Source: Pagrus major (lineage: Eukaryota; Chordata; Actinopteri; Spariformes; Sparidae). From it: a DNA stretch of 64,000 nucleotides. Numbering within the stretch: position 1 is the first letter of the stretch; each line of letters starts with the position of its first letter. Position numbers and translations under genes: made by a program. This document shows positions 48,471 to 61,310 of this stretch, piece after piece. The notes beneath the pieces were generated by a model. It saw only the letters and a list, made by a program, of their open reading frames with translations. It searched no databases and had not been told where the DNA came from. The DNA lies in assembly GCF_040436345.1 (NCBI RefSeq), contig NC_133230.1:13774197-13838196 (forward strand), in the 5' to 3' direction.

Positions 48471-49392
48471 GACATGCCACAAGGTTGCATATCTATATAT
48501 CTATATATATATGTACATATATATGTTGAGATAAAGTGCATTTTCTGGAAAATTAATTGCCAGTCAACAGTTCGCGGATGCCTGTTTTGAGCGACTCCAG
48601 TGTGAAAGTGAAAGTCAAGGATCGTCATCACATTCATGGAAATTCATACAAAAATACTATATTTACATAAAGCAGTCCTGCTTATTGATTTGCAACCTTG
48701 CCAACATTAGCCTCACACACCCACGGATGTTAAAGGTAATGCTAAATTCTCCTAACGGCTGAAACATTTCTACAATTTCATGTACATGTTCGACCCAAAA
48801 TGTGTTTTATAATTTGGGTTACCCGACCCTTTTGAAATACCTCCTCTTCGTACCCTACAGACATTAAAAACTGAGCATTTGCATGAGCGAGTGAGTGAGT
48901 CGCTGTGTCTGACTGGGGGCTGGTAGGTAACCCTGGCTAAATAACAATGACTCACTGTGTATTCATGTGAATGTGATTGCGTGCATGACATTTCATATTG
49001 TGCGTGGCAAGGAATGTACAGCACTAGACCCCCTTCATGTTAATGTGGGAAAGCATGCATGCAGTATGGGTACTGTAACGTACACGTATAGACCTGCACT
49101 CGCAGTGTAATACAGAGGGTTTATACAGATGCCATGTGCGCTGGATGGCAGTTTGCATGATTGTTATCTGGAAGCCCACGCTGTGAATATGGTCTGATCT
49201 GCTGTGTGTCGACGTGGATTACATTAGATTACATTACAAAACAGTTTACAACAAGATTATTGTTGAGTCAAATGCATATTTGAATGAATACAAGGGATTT
49301 ATGGTGTATGTATATAGCAATATACCGTTTACTGTGCAACTCACATCTGTGTGAAAATGCCCTTCACAACTTACAAGCGAGCAGCATCTTTA

Positions 49393-49775
49393 GGTAACAC
49401 TTTATAATAACCATCATTGATAAATGGTACATTTAAATTAAATTAAACTTTAGTTCATATTTTTTAAAAACTATTATCAAACAATGAAATGCTTTTAAAA
49501 CCATCTATTAAGCAGTCGTAACGGTTTAAGAACATCAAATGCAACTTTATAACGGTCATCCAAATAATGTTTACGGATGAAATACACAGTATTTATTATG
49601 AATTTACAAAATATTATTAGTAATATATATCAGTTGCAACTTTACAATAAACAATTGCGTCATAAGTAGTTTATAAAGCATTTTGTTGTTTATTAACAGT
49701 GAAATAACTATTAACTAAAGTTTGATTAAATATAAATTAACCATTTATTAATGATGGTTATTATAACGTGTTAAC
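49393..49775. mobile_element. Foldback MITE with ~60-bp inverted arms
   Basis: Left arm GGTAACACTTTATAATAACC ATCATTGATAAATGG is inverted at the right as CCATTTATTAATGATGG TTATTATAACGTGTTAAC. The interior is AT-rich. No coding capacity. Confidence 0.78.
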
Positions 49776-49791
49776 TATCTTTAAAGTGGAT

Positions 49792-50180
49792 TAGAGCTGG
49801 GCAACATGGCCTTAAATTAATATTGCAATATTTTCAGGCTATGTTGCAATACATAATATATATCTTGATATTTTAAATTCTCCTCAAACGGCCTAGGACT
49901 GGGTGAAAAAATCAAATATCATAATATATTCTACCAAATACTTCAACATTGATATTGTAGGGATGACTCTTGGTACTTTGACAAAACATCAACACAAGAT
50001 TTTTGGAAAATAGGGTAAAGGTAAGTATTAGGACAGTCTGGTAAGTTCAGAAAATGACATCACGTTACTGTAGTCTTTAAAACCAGGAAAAGAATCCATA
50101 TCTGATGTGTGGATATCCAAAATGTATTATGATTAATAGTCTCATATGACGATATAATATCAATAAATAGCCCTAAATCA
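49792..50180. mobile_element. hAT-like non-autonomous element
   Basis: Begins TTAGAGCTGGGCAACATGGC and continues with 'attgcaatattttcaggcta' and 'atacataatatatatcttga'; ends ATAGCCCTAAATC. I recognise the 'agggctgggcgatatggcc' type of teleost element. The terminal repeats are short and decayed. Confidence 0.55.
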
Positions 50181-50194
50181 GATGATTTTGTTTC

Positions 50195-50435
50195 TTGCCT
50201 CGGCCAAGAAGGTTACATTTGCTCGTTTGTTTGTTGGCTGGTTGGTTTGATTTCCACGATACTTGGATGGAGGATGTGTCTCAGCCCAGAATAGACTGTA
50301 AACTTTTGGTACAGATCCGGATAAAGGGACAGATCCAGGATTATTTCCTCACTTTCTTTAACATTATGAGATTGGCCGCTTTTCAACACTTTGGTTTAGT
50401 GTTGTTTCTCAGGGAATAGTGCATGGATCTTGTGG
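50195..50435 (+). repeat. Dispersed metazoan repeat (GGTACAGATCCGGATAAAGG core)
   Basis: Motifs CGGCCAAGAAGGTTACATTT, TTTCCACGATACTTGGATGG, GGATGTGTCTCAGCCCAGAA, CAGATCCGGATAAAGGGACA and CAGGGAATAGTGCATGGATC match, in order, a repeat that I recall from many fish and invertebrate genomes. No open frame of its own. Confidence 0.5.
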
Positions 50436-51155
50436 TGACTGGGGACTGTTGGGCCTTGGTGCTCTACTAAGTGTCATTCTAGTTTAGTTTGTGTTTTTTT
50501 TTTTGTAATATTGCTCCACGTCTGCTGGTCATCAAATATGTCAATGTTTACATCTTGTATCTGCCGCCTCCAAACCCATAGAACTACCATATATTTAGCA
50601 ATTTTGCTTCACAAAAGGCTTTAATGGAGAAGTGATTATCAATCAGCTGCTCAATTAGTTGACTAATTCCTGCGCTTGTGTGCGATCTGCAGAAACACGC
50701 CGCGCTTCATGTTTTGACGGAGTGTTGTCTGAACACATTTTCATCTCATTTGTATGCTCTTGATTGCACATCGAGTGTGTTTGTTGATGAAAGATTCTGA
50801 TGGCGCGTACACTTACACCAGGAGGAGTCAACACTGCTCAGTGTTTGTGTGTATATGTTGGGGTGTGTGTGTGTCTATGCACATGCTGCCACCTCCCACC
50901 TTTTTCCAATCCGCAGGCCTCCCGGGAGGACAGATATAGTTAAATATTAAACATCCAATATGGAGCCAATCTATGTAGAAGGATAAGAGGAGTTGATTTT
51001 GTAGTCAGGACACACACACAAACACGGACACACGGAGATTTAGGTCTGATGTCTTCATATTGCTATCCTTTTTAGTATTTTTGTCTCAGATAGCCGGTCT
51101 CACGCAGAGACATAAATAGAGACGCAGGCCACAGTTTCTAACACCCACCCATGTC

Positions 51156-51760
51156 TTACACACACACACATACACACACACTGCAGCACACACACACACA
51201 CACACACACACTGCAGCAAGCTCTCTCTCATGTCAAGGCACTGGGCTCACAGTGACAACACTATCATCAAAGCTGTGTTTACTAAGACGGCAGCATTCCG
51301 AGCTGGTGTGTGTTTGTGTGTGTGTGCGCATTTTGTGTTGTTTCGTGTGATAAGCAAATCTGCTCCTCCTCCACCCTATCATCTCCCGATCCCTTTCTCT
51401 CACTCACAGACCCATCAGCCGTCAGCTTCGCCCTCCACAACTTGATTCTCCCCCACATTTCTTCTCACCGTCCATTTTGTGTGTGTGTGTGTGTGTTGTT
51501 TTTATTTATCCCTCCTGTCTGCCTCAACCCATCCTCATGCGCTCTCATTCCTCATGTGTGCTAAACACTGACTTTTTAATGAATATTGACTGAGTGAAAG
51601 TGGAGAGGCGAGGGATGGAGGGAAGCAGGAGGGAGGGTGGATGCTCCTTGATTGACAGCAGCTTCTGGTCAGTTGATCTCCGCTCTGCTTCCTGTAAAGG
51701 TCAGGTGTCAGCAGAGCGTGCATGCTTCAGTTTGTGTGTGTGTGTGTGTGTGTGCGCGCG
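51156..51760. repeat. Cluster of CA/GT microsatellites
   Basis: CA runs at 51160-51180 and 51188-51212 and GT runs at 51307-51327, 51479-51496 and 51732-51755 lie within 600 bp. CTGCAG separates two of the CA tracts. Confidence 0.9.
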
Positions 51761-52223
51761 TTTGTCCCTGTGCGCGAACACAAGTGTGTGGTAGACCAAG
51801 GTTATGGATTAGCCGCCAAAGCGCTAACAGACTACTGTCAATACTTTTCATTCTCATGTGCACCCCGTCGAGCACAACAAGAGCTGAGCGACAGAAGTGA
51901 CTGTCTTGGTAATGTCAGCACTCACACGTCGAAGCAATAAGGCTCACTAACAACATCGGCGCAAGTGTACAGTGAACTGGACCATAGCATTTCTTTTTAC
52001 AGCTTTTATAGTGCAAAAATAGGAGCGTACGCCCACATCCAAACTCAAAAAGGGCAGGTGCCGAGTCAAAAATGAGCAAAATGGGAAACAAAAAGACGCA
52101 TCGTACACGGCAGAGCTCCGATATGCGTTAAATAAGTTGATGTCGGAGCCGTCTTTTCGTTTCAAGCTTTAAAAAATGCACAAATTAAGGATTATAATGG
52201 GGAAAAAAGATGATAAAATAAAA

Positions 52224-52320
52224 AAGCAGGGCTCGTTGTAGCCTAGTAGTTAATATGCATGCCATATAGTGTGATCGCAGCGTCCCCCAGTTGAATTCTG
52301 GGCCCATTTTCATGCATTGG
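52224..52320 (+). mobile_element. tRNA-derived SINE head (diverged)
   Basis: GTAGCCTAGTAGTTAATATG resembles an A box and CAGTTGAATTCTGG a decayed B box, about 45 bp apart. The body was not recognised. Confidence 0.45.
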
Positions 52321-52919
52321 TGTGGACTACCATTTTGAAGCCTTGAGTTTGGCATTACGGCTGTTGCCAGCTCGATTTTTTGGGAGCCAGAAGTGACCAT
52401 ATTTAGACTAGAGGGAGGATATCTTGATTGGATCTGACTGAGAGCCTGAGGATGAGCCGTGGGTGGGTAGCATGTCCTAAATCTTACCCTGCTTTGTTGT
52501 CTTTTTTCTCTAAATAGGTCCATAATTTACAAAATAAACATCACGCTGTGTTGAAGACGACTTCAAACTAGCAATTGAGACCATCAAGTCACCAGGGAAC
52601 TGTTTACTGAGGTAATAAATCAGATGAGAAGTAGGTTCATTTTCTCGTAAGCTTACATACAGTCTCACTTTCTTTTCTTCACTTTTTAGACCCGCGAACA
52701 TCCATATTTTATGCAGTCAGTGTTCTCTGCCCTCATCTACTGTCACCTCTTGACATTTGTATACTAAAAAGCTTGCTGTTGAACCTTTTTAGTGCATCCA
52801 GAACCCTTTTTTGGCTGAAACCACACCAGAATTCATGTTTGTTCTTTCTCAGTCCCAAGTGGAGAGAAATACACCTCTCATTCCAACACTATGCAAACCA
52901 CACATCACAAAACCTGCCC

Positions 52920-53180
52920 TTTTCCTGCGAGAAAAATGTAGCCCGTCTCCACTCATCCCTGTCCTCCTCTGCTGCTGAAATTATGATCCATGCCCCAATT
53001 GCGTTCTGACTCGACTACTGCAATTGCACATATATTTTACAATGTCCTTAAAAATCTTGAGCATATTCAGAGCTCTGCTGCTTTCCCTTTGTCACTGTCA
53101 CAATCCCTCCTGCAGGCGCCATTCCTCCTGTCCCTGCCACACAGGACCAAGGATGCTGCAAACTCGCCTCTTTAAAACAG
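52920..53180 (+). mobile_element. LINE reverse-transcriptase relic (L2/CR1-like)
   Basis: Translation gives MIHAPIAF, a stop, then LDYCN, and after a frameshift LKNLEHIQSSAAF. This matches the conserved LDYCN...LQ.IQN.AAR region that follows the catalytic motif in L2/CR1-type ORF2. At least one stop and one frameshift show it is dead. Confidence 0.65.
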
Positions 53181-53339
53181 AAACTCAGTGTTTCATTTTC
53201 ATATACTGCTCCACTGAACTATTCTACATTTTTGATGAATTGATGTACCTAATCTACAGGTAGACATCCAAAGTTAGTCCATGAAAGAAGTCTTAAAAAC
53301 TTACATTTTTAGCCACAATAATTTTAGATGTCTAAATAG

Positions 53340-53580
53340 ATATGGCCGAGTATTGTTACCAGTGTCGATACCTACTCGATACTCGAGACAGCCAGTCACC
53401 AGCACTATTACATCTTGGCACAACAAGCATGCTGCATGCTAATTGGCTCTCTTGCTCTGATGAGATTGACTCCCTTGGTATTGAAATTTGGTATCGAATG
53501 AGAAGACGTTTTTCGATACTTGACAGTATCGAGGCAATTTGGTCGGAAGTATCGAGGTTTGATACCCAGCCTTTAAAATA
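53340..53580. repeat. Dispersed repeat with GTATCGATAC-type motifs
   Basis: Multiple 'gtatcga' motifs in both orientations (GTGTCGATACCTACTCGATA, TTGGTATCGAATGAGA, CAGTATCGAGGC). The pattern is typical of a teleost non-autonomous DNA element; boundaries are uncertain. Confidence 0.4.
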
Positions 53581-55784
53581 GACGCTGCAAAAAACGTTCA
53601 TTCTGGCTCCTCAGTGGACAACAGAGACGTTGGAATGGCTTCTTCTGGATGTGTTCCTCTCACCGGGTTGGTACGGTTTCTTTCAAGTATGTCAAGTAGG
53701 TCAATGCATTTCATCTAATTATCACACACAGGAGAAAACTAAAACAGGAAAGCGATCCTTATGCAAACTGACTCATATAGGCTGCTTGACTCACCTTCCC
53801 TTCTTCATTTGTACATTAATGATATTTGGAACTACATCCAGAGAAACTTACGATGCGTCAGTAATACGATACCATATGTCTACTGTATATGAGGCACATA
53901 CTCATGCACGTTCCTCCTCTGCAACCAAATGAAAGACCTGCACTGTATATGAACTGACAATATGACTGCAGCTGCCAAGATTTCACCGGACAAACGGTGG
54001 GAGGAGGGTGTCTGGATGTGTGACACAGACTGACACAAAGACAGAAGAAGATGAGAGGGTGAACGATGGAGGGATGAGGAGGAGGAGGAGGAGAGAAATG
54101 TGTGGTTTTTAGCCAGCTGCTGCAGCCTCTGGGAGGGAGGGAGGGAGGGAGGGATGGGTGGGGGAGAGAAAAAGTCACCAAACTGCAGCTCTGTCTGCAG
54201 GCTGTGGGTCAGGCGCTGGGCTGCAACCCACACTAAACATGCCATCTGACAGAAGCAGAAGCAGGGGAGGTGAAAAGGAAACATGTTATTGCCGCTGTGA
54301 GAAAAGCACAAGTGAAAAATGTGAAGGGAAATTGCGGAGATTAGAGAGAAAGGGGAAAGATGCAGAGGAAAAAGGAAAAGAGGCAGCGGGCTAAATAGAC
54401 AGTTCAGGTTTCACTGTGCAGAGGAATGAGGTCTTCTAGTCTCCACTTACATTAAACATAGAGAGAGAGAGAAACCGAAAGAGGGAGGGAGAGACGAGGA
54501 GCTCATCTTTGTGCGGGGGATGTCTCGGTGACATCAGTGGCCGTAATCTTCGTCTTTCTTCATCTTTTCCGCTCATTTCTGTAATCTCCACGTCAGGAAA
54601 GAACCGGTGTTTGCATGCGTTCTCATAAGAGAAAGAGAAGGTGTATCCAGATGTTAAATCCCTTCCTGCAGCTGTTGCACGTACCAGTAAAGAACAAAGA
54701 CAGTTATATATCCCAGCCTCCTTGACTGTTTGAATGGCAGATGGACAGATAAGCCATGTACTTCAATCACTCCTTCTGATTCGTCTTCTCTTCTTCTCCT
54801 TGTTCTCGTCTTTAATAAGGTTGATTCTCGGATGCACTGTGATCCCCGCTCGAAAGATTCTGTCCAGATGCCGAAAATGTCAATATTCGGAAATTTAAAA
54901 CGAACACGTGCGTCATGTTTACGGGTGAGCGTGAGCAAAGACACTGGAAATAAATACATTCATCTGTTTATTATCATTAATGCGCTTTGTTTTAAAAGTA
55001 GCAAGTTGTTGCATGCAGCAAATTTTGGTGCATCAGGACCGCGTCAATAATCCGTTTATAATCGCATCATAGACCTCAGATAGGAATTGAATCTTGAGAG
55101 GCGTATAGAGATTCCCTTCCCTAATCTTTCAGCACCTCGATGGCAATCTACTGTAACAACAACTAAAAATACTCAACAAAGCTGAGATGACATCTAACGA
55201 GGGTGCCGAGGAGCCACCGTGAAAATCTGAAAACCTTCAGAATTCTAATAACTGTATTTTCTAACAGGATTTTTTTTAATATATTTTCTAAAGCTATTAA
55301 GAAACTTGACAGTGTGGTGGAAGGAGCTTGTTTGCCGAGAGGTTGAAGGCCCTTAAAACTCATTATCAGCATCTTGCTGAGTGATGGGATCCTACAGTAC
55401 TTCAGAGGATATCCGTGTTTGAAGTGGGTGTAGTTTTTATCGTGTCAAGCTCTTTATAAAAACATACCTACAGATGTTTTCTTTACTTTTATCATTGCTT
55501 TTTTAGTCATAAATATCTAATGTTACTGGGAAATACTTCATTTTTTACAGGCTTTGAGGTGCAGACAAATGAGTATAACGGTAACATCCCTGCACGTGCT
55601 CCCCAATCTGTCTCTTTCCTCTGATTTACTGTCAGCTCACTACTGTCTGCTCTAAAGTAGAGAAATAATTCATGGCAAAAAGTTTACAGCAACTATTCAC
55701 ATCAAAAGTTTCTTTGTTTTCAACCAGGCCGGGCCCAGCTCATGAAAAATGAAAGATGCAACACATTTATATTTGAAGCTAAAA

Positions 55785-55935
55785 GGACACTGGGGCTGCT
55801 CGCATTTGGTATTAACATCTGTCCGGAGTGATCCGATCACGAGCGGACAGACGCCCGTCGGATCACACCTGGTGATTGGATCTCACTTCCCCGCTCTATA
55901 TGCGAATAAACTCACACATCCCTGGAACAAAAGGC
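55785..55935. repeat. Dispersed repeat fragment (GAGTGATCCGATCACGAGCG)
   Basis: 'ttggtattaacatctgtccg', 'gatccgatcacgagcggaca' and 'ggatcacacctggtgattgg' resemble a common teleost DNA-element consensus. Partial, non-coding. Confidence 0.4.
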
Positions 55936-57473
55936 TACGAAAGAAATATCTTCATGTATAACATTTGCCGAATTAACAAGGAGGTCCAAACTGTTAAGAA
56001 TTTGCTGTAAGCAGCATTTCAGAAAGTTTATAAAGTTTCTCCTAACGCAACAACTCCCAAAATTGAGTGATATCTTAAGGGAGTCTGGGAACTTTCTTCA
56101 TGGGCATCAAGGAGCTGCCGATATTTTGGCACCTATAGAACAGAAACAGCTCAAAATGCAATTTTTAGCCAAGGACTGAAATTTACTGGTATTCCTGTCA
56201 ACTTTCCGGTAAAGTAGTCCAATCCCAAAATCTCAACCATCTTCTTCCTTTTGTCCCTTACACTTAGAGACATGCCCTGACCTAAACACAAACCTCGGCT
56301 CCACAGGAGTGTTTCAGACGTTAGTCACCCACCCCGGTTCAGACACGGGGGATAACTCCTGCCAGCCTCCTCAGACTCTCGGAGAGAAAAAAGGACAGGG
56401 CGGTTATTTCTGACGCCTCCAGTGCAGTCGGCCTTGCCGTATCAGAAGCCACCATTCCTCTGTGCCTCTTTGCTATCTGGCAGCAGACTCGCTAATGGAT
56501 TTTCTGCCAGGCAGTTTTGTCTTCCTCAGTTACCAAGAGTCATTACTGTTGAGGGCTCGAGTGCAGGGCTAAAAAGGAGCATTTTTTTTTTTTTTCTCGC
56601 TGTGCATTTAGATACGATGGCTTTCCCTATGTGGCGCAGTGCCTTGAGTGAGTCATTGTTTCCCGTGGCGGTGACAATTAAACTCTGTAATAATGATGAA
56701 TCTTCAAGTATTTTCCTTTACTCATTTACACATTTTCTGACCCCTGTGGCCTAAAGACGTGTTAAAAACTTTGTCTAACCTAAATCCGAGACGAATAAAC
56801 AAGCAGAGAGAAGGGTTACGCTAATGCCTCACCCCTCCCTCCACATGTGACTGTGCGCTTTAGTATCAGTCAGTTAACGGCGTTGTTTACACTGGCATCA
56901 GCTCACATTTTCACCTTTTAAATTTACACTCATTAACACCCCTCACAGCAGAAAACGGCGACAGAATCACCCGATGCGCTCCTGCTCGCACAGTTGAGGC
57001 TCAACTCCTGTCACAGTAACACTCGTCAAACGTGTTTTCCTTCCATAACTCACCAACCAGATCGACATGTTGTCAAGTAGGACCCGTGGGAGGTGGAGGA
57101 CAAATCTCAGGGGTCACAGGACAAGTATAGAAAAGAAAAAGAAAGAAACATTTCTGCTGGACAAAAGAGACATTTATTCTTTATTTATGAAATAACCATC
57201 CTTTATATAAGTAAGTTTTCTCAGGTATTGAAATAACTTTACCTCTTTGGTGAAACTTTATTGAACATAAGTGTGTATAGAAAACCGTCCAGTATTGTGA
57301 AATGTGACATTGAATGCTTTTGTCTGATTCTTATTCTGAATTCATATTCTTACTTATTACTTATTCCATTACTTTTTAAAAATGTATTTTTGTTCCGGTA
57401 AGTTGCCTTGAGAAACTGTTTGGAAACTTTCAAAAAAGTACGACTCGGACAAACCATCTATCACAGGCTCACA

Positions 57474-57704
57474 TCAGCCAATCAGATCGACGGTAGGAAG
57501 AGCGACACCACCGATGGGACCAGCCGGGAAAGGAGTGATAACGTCTTTTCCATTGAGAAAACCCTTCAGCGCCCTTCTCTGCTCTTCTTTCAAACCCAAA
57601 CCACGCCCGGGTATATTTTGACGACCGGCGAAAGAAGTGGCAACAATGGCGGCTTTCAAAAGGGTTAGGATAGACGCACCTAAAGCATCAGTTGTATATT
57701 TCAC
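57474..57704 (-). pseudogene. RecQ-like helicase fragment (degenerate)
   Basis: The minus strand encodes GLKEEQRRALKGFLNGKDV, which resembles the start of the RecQ-type helicase domain (LKxEQ...AL..F..GKDV, before the LPTGxGKS Walker A). Past this point the frame diverges: the Walker A is broken (only ALPT remains) and a stop follows. Such helicase fragments are dispersed in fish genomes. The match is by memory only. Confidence 0.4.
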
Positions 57705-58094
57705 TGAAAGAAGAAGAGCAAAGAATAAATGTTAGCTAAGCCATCTTTATGTTGAAACCTTTTCATCTTCAATTTTCATGACACGCTTGGCCATGGTTAC
57801 GAAAACATCACGGCTTGGCTTGAAATACTTCTTTCAGTTGTCCCAAGGTCTCCTTCAAAACACCGTATTTCTTCATGTTTCTTTTATATCCTGTCTTAAA
57901 GCCTGTTATGTTTTATATACAGCTCTTTGAATGCCTGTTCGAGGCCAAGCTATTCTATTCTATCAATAAACTCTTCTTGTTATAACCTCATATCATTTTT
58001 TTTCTTCTATCATTTACACCGGCTTAGCTTAAAACTGAAAAGGAACTTTACTCATCATAGTTTTTGTGCGTAGTTGAAACTACGTTGTGCAACT

Positions 58095-58415
58095 GTTTGT
58101 GTTGAACAGTGTTTTAAGTACCCAAAATTCACACTTATAATACTTAAAATACATTTTCTGGCAATAAATGTACTTAAGTATTAAAAGTACAAGTAAATAA
58201 TACATGTTTTTACATGTATGTGCGCTACTTTGGCTCCAATGCAGCATGCAATGTGCAGTAAATGTGGAGTAAAAGCACAATATTTGCCTCCCAAATGTAA
58301 TGGAGTGGAAGTATGTAATGCATAAGTTGTAGAAAAATAGAAATACTCAAGTACTTCAAAACTTGACTTAAGTACAGTCCTTGAGTAATTGTACTTAGTT
58401 ACAGTCCATCACTGG
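58095..58415. mobile_element. MITE relic (AAGTACTTAAGTA family)
   Basis: 'aaatgtacttaagtattaaaag', 'gcagcatgcaatgtgcagtaa' and 'tgagtaattgtacttagttac' match the family at 12285-13160. Partial copy. Confidence 0.65.
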
Positions 58416-59288
58416 TGTTAAGACAAGAAGTGCACTGACAGAAGAACAAAAAGTTAGCCATTTTTTTGCAGTTTTGTAAAAAGAAATATGACTAAACTAA
58501 GCTCACACAGCTCTGGTTTGCTAATTGATATTATTTTGGGACATGAAAATTGGAAACCAAATGTGTGTTTTCTGCCTTAATGCAGATTTTTATGTCTGCT
58601 GCACTTCATGCGGCTGCATTCCTGCCGTCCTGCAGTTACTCTCCCTGTTGACATAGAGGTCCTGAACTCTGCTCGACAAACCACAAATCCCATCCGACCC
58701 TTTTATATCCTATCTGTTGTTGGTTCTGGACTCGCTGCTCGGCTGCACACACGCTCATCGTGTACACAAATACACTGACCACCAGGCACCCTGTCATTAC
58801 GCACAATCCCTCCTCTGCTGAGTGCGTTCCTGTGTGCGCACCGGCTTCTTTTAATACCACTCTGCATGTGCACTTACTCCGCTCTTCGCCTCTTTGTCTT
58901 TATCTGCTTCTTGCCCTCCGTCTCGTTAATTACGCAGAGACGGAAGGACTTAAGCTCTCTAATCTGAAAGAATACGACCCCACCACCAGCTGATCCCTTA
59001 ACACTGTTACTTATACCTCGATCCGCCACTCCAACACACACACACAAACTCACACACACTCATACACGGCATGTAAATATAAAAAATACGCAAAAATGAG
59101 GGGCAGATAGAGCGATGGTGTCGTAACAGGGCTAAAAATTGTGTTTGTTAACTCTCAAGGCTTGTGAATGTCCCTGAATACAAGGACACTATAAGTGCTT
59201 CAGAGAAAAGAGACGCTATTTTTCCTTTAAGGGGGACAGGCTGCTGCAATTTCAGACTGAAAGGGCTTTTTTGAGTGTGTGTTCTGCA

Positions 59289-59440
59289 TCTATTTAATAC
59301 AAAAATTGTGGTTTTATGCAGATTAAAGCTACATTAAATACCGTATTTTAAGCAGTCCTAGCGAGGCTTATCAGAGTGCTTTTCACTAAATCTATTTAAT
59401 GTAGCTATATTTGTACATAAAACCACATTTTTGATGTTTG
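59289..59440. repeat. Long imperfect inverted repeat
   Basis: Left arm 59299-59340 (TGTGGTTTTATG...TAAAGCTACATTAAATA) and right arm 59391-59440 (TATTTAATGTAGCTATA...CATAAAACCACA) are inverted copies separated by about 50 bp. Could be a foldback element or a stem-loop. Confidence 0.65.
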
Positions 59441-60474
59441 GCTGGAAACGATTAAATAAAAAGCGGCACAAAAAAGCGCAGGTTTTTAGCAAGAAAGCCT
59501 CTGAAAAATTAGCACAAAAAGGATTGAAGATTAAATTTTGTGTATTTCGGCGCTACAACCCCACAGTATAGGAGCACACACACTCACACACACTCGTACA
59601 GCACTTCCTTGGGCATTAGCACATTGGTCAGTTACACGAAGTGCCCTGTGAGAGGGTGTGACAGACTTCATCATGTGGGGTTGTTAGTTATATATAGAAA
59701 TGGGAGCACAGCTGTCTGTCCATTAGGCTAAAAGCACAGCAGCAGCAGCAGCACAGGAACATGAAGTCAACGTCCCGCTTGACGAGGAGGAGAAAGGAGG
59801 AGGAGATGGATAGAGATCTCAGTGTAGCTGCTAAGAGAGGTTAGAAAAGGGAGGGAGGACGGAGAAAAGGATAGCAGACAGAGCTGGGATCGTAGACATC
59901 TGTGTAACATGCCAAACATCAGACTGACTTTGCAGGATCAAACGAAAAGGGAAGTTAAAGATGGATATTCATCTTCTGTTTTGGCAAGTTGGTAAACGAT
60001 CTTTTGATGTTTGCCAAGACGGCAGCCTCAACTAACGTGATGCACCACAGAAAAACAAGTCTGGATTAGCATTCAGGCAAAGTGGGCAACCGCCTCGGGG
60101 ACCAGATTCCTTCAGGCCCCAAAAAAAGCCACACTTTCACTGCATGTCAACTGGTTTTCAGGTCATTTGATTAATTGCACAGCTTTTAAGAGAAGCTGCG
60201 CCATTAAAGTCCGGTCACATTTATTTCTGTAGCACATGTAAAACAACACGAGCTGACCAAAGTGCATGACAAAAATAGGCAAAAGAAAACAAGGTCGACA
60301 GAGCAGGCAACTAAACTCATGCCTATGCCCAGGCAGAGATGAAGATAATAATAATGAGTGATGTAAAAACTGATAAAACAACCATTTATGTGTATCAATT
60401 AAGGCCACTTTATCTAGAAACCCTGTTACAAGTGTGAACCTGTGTCACCTGTGTTACTTATAAAGAGACAGTTT

Positions 60475-61310
60475 GCCAATGTCCACATTTTATTTGCTTT
60501 CTTGATACCAGTTATCATGTCTATACAGTAAATATGCGGGTAATTAGCTTAGCTTAGCACTACCCTATTTTGCTAGAGACAGAGCCAGGCTTGCTGTTTC
60601 TAGTCTTTATGCTAAGCTAAGCTAACAGGCTACTGGCGGCAGATATCAGAATGTTAAAAACAGAATTAATCTAGAATTCCTGTTTTCAGGACTAAGCTTG
60701 TCAAAATATTTTATTTTAAAGGAAAATAAAAAAGGTAGTTGCTTTTTTTTTTGCCAAGAATAAGTTTGAATTGATACTCTTCATGTCTATACATTAAATA
60801 TGAAGCTGAGCTAGTGGGTCGTTAGCTTAGTTTAACACTTTTTTATGCATTAATCATGCAAGATATATTATGTTAACTAATGAGCTCGAGAGGCATTTGT
60901 TGGGGGATTTTACATCCTACGGACAGAATTTCCAGTCTTTAAGCTAAGCTAAGCTAAAAGCCTAGCATGTCCTCAGTTTAGCTTAGCTCTTTTTAATGCA
61001 TTAATCATAGAAGATATATTATGTTAATTAACGAACATGAGAGGCATTCATTGGGGAGATTTTGCAACCTAATGACAAAGCCAGGTTAGCTTTAATTTCC
61101 AGTCTTTATGCTAAGCTAAGACAAAAGCCTAGCAAGTCCTTAGTTTAGCTTAGCTCTTTTGAATGTATTAATCATATAAGACATATTATGTTAATTAATG
61201 AGCTCGAGAGGCATTCGATGGTGGATTTTGCTACCTAAGGACGGAGTCAGGCTAGCTTTAATTCCCAGTCTTTATGCTAAGCTAAGCTAACAGGCTACTT
61301 GATGTAGATA
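60475..61310. repeat. Tandem array, ~150-167 bp period, with GCTAAGCTAAGCTAA core
   Basis: Units restart at about 60845, 60997 and 61164 with 'attaatcat..aaga.atattatgtta', each ending in CAGTCTTTATGCTAAGCTAA-type sequence. An outer related unit lies at 60475-60640. The array contains inverted short motifs, TTAGCTTAGC and GCTAAGCTAA. Confidence 0.8.
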
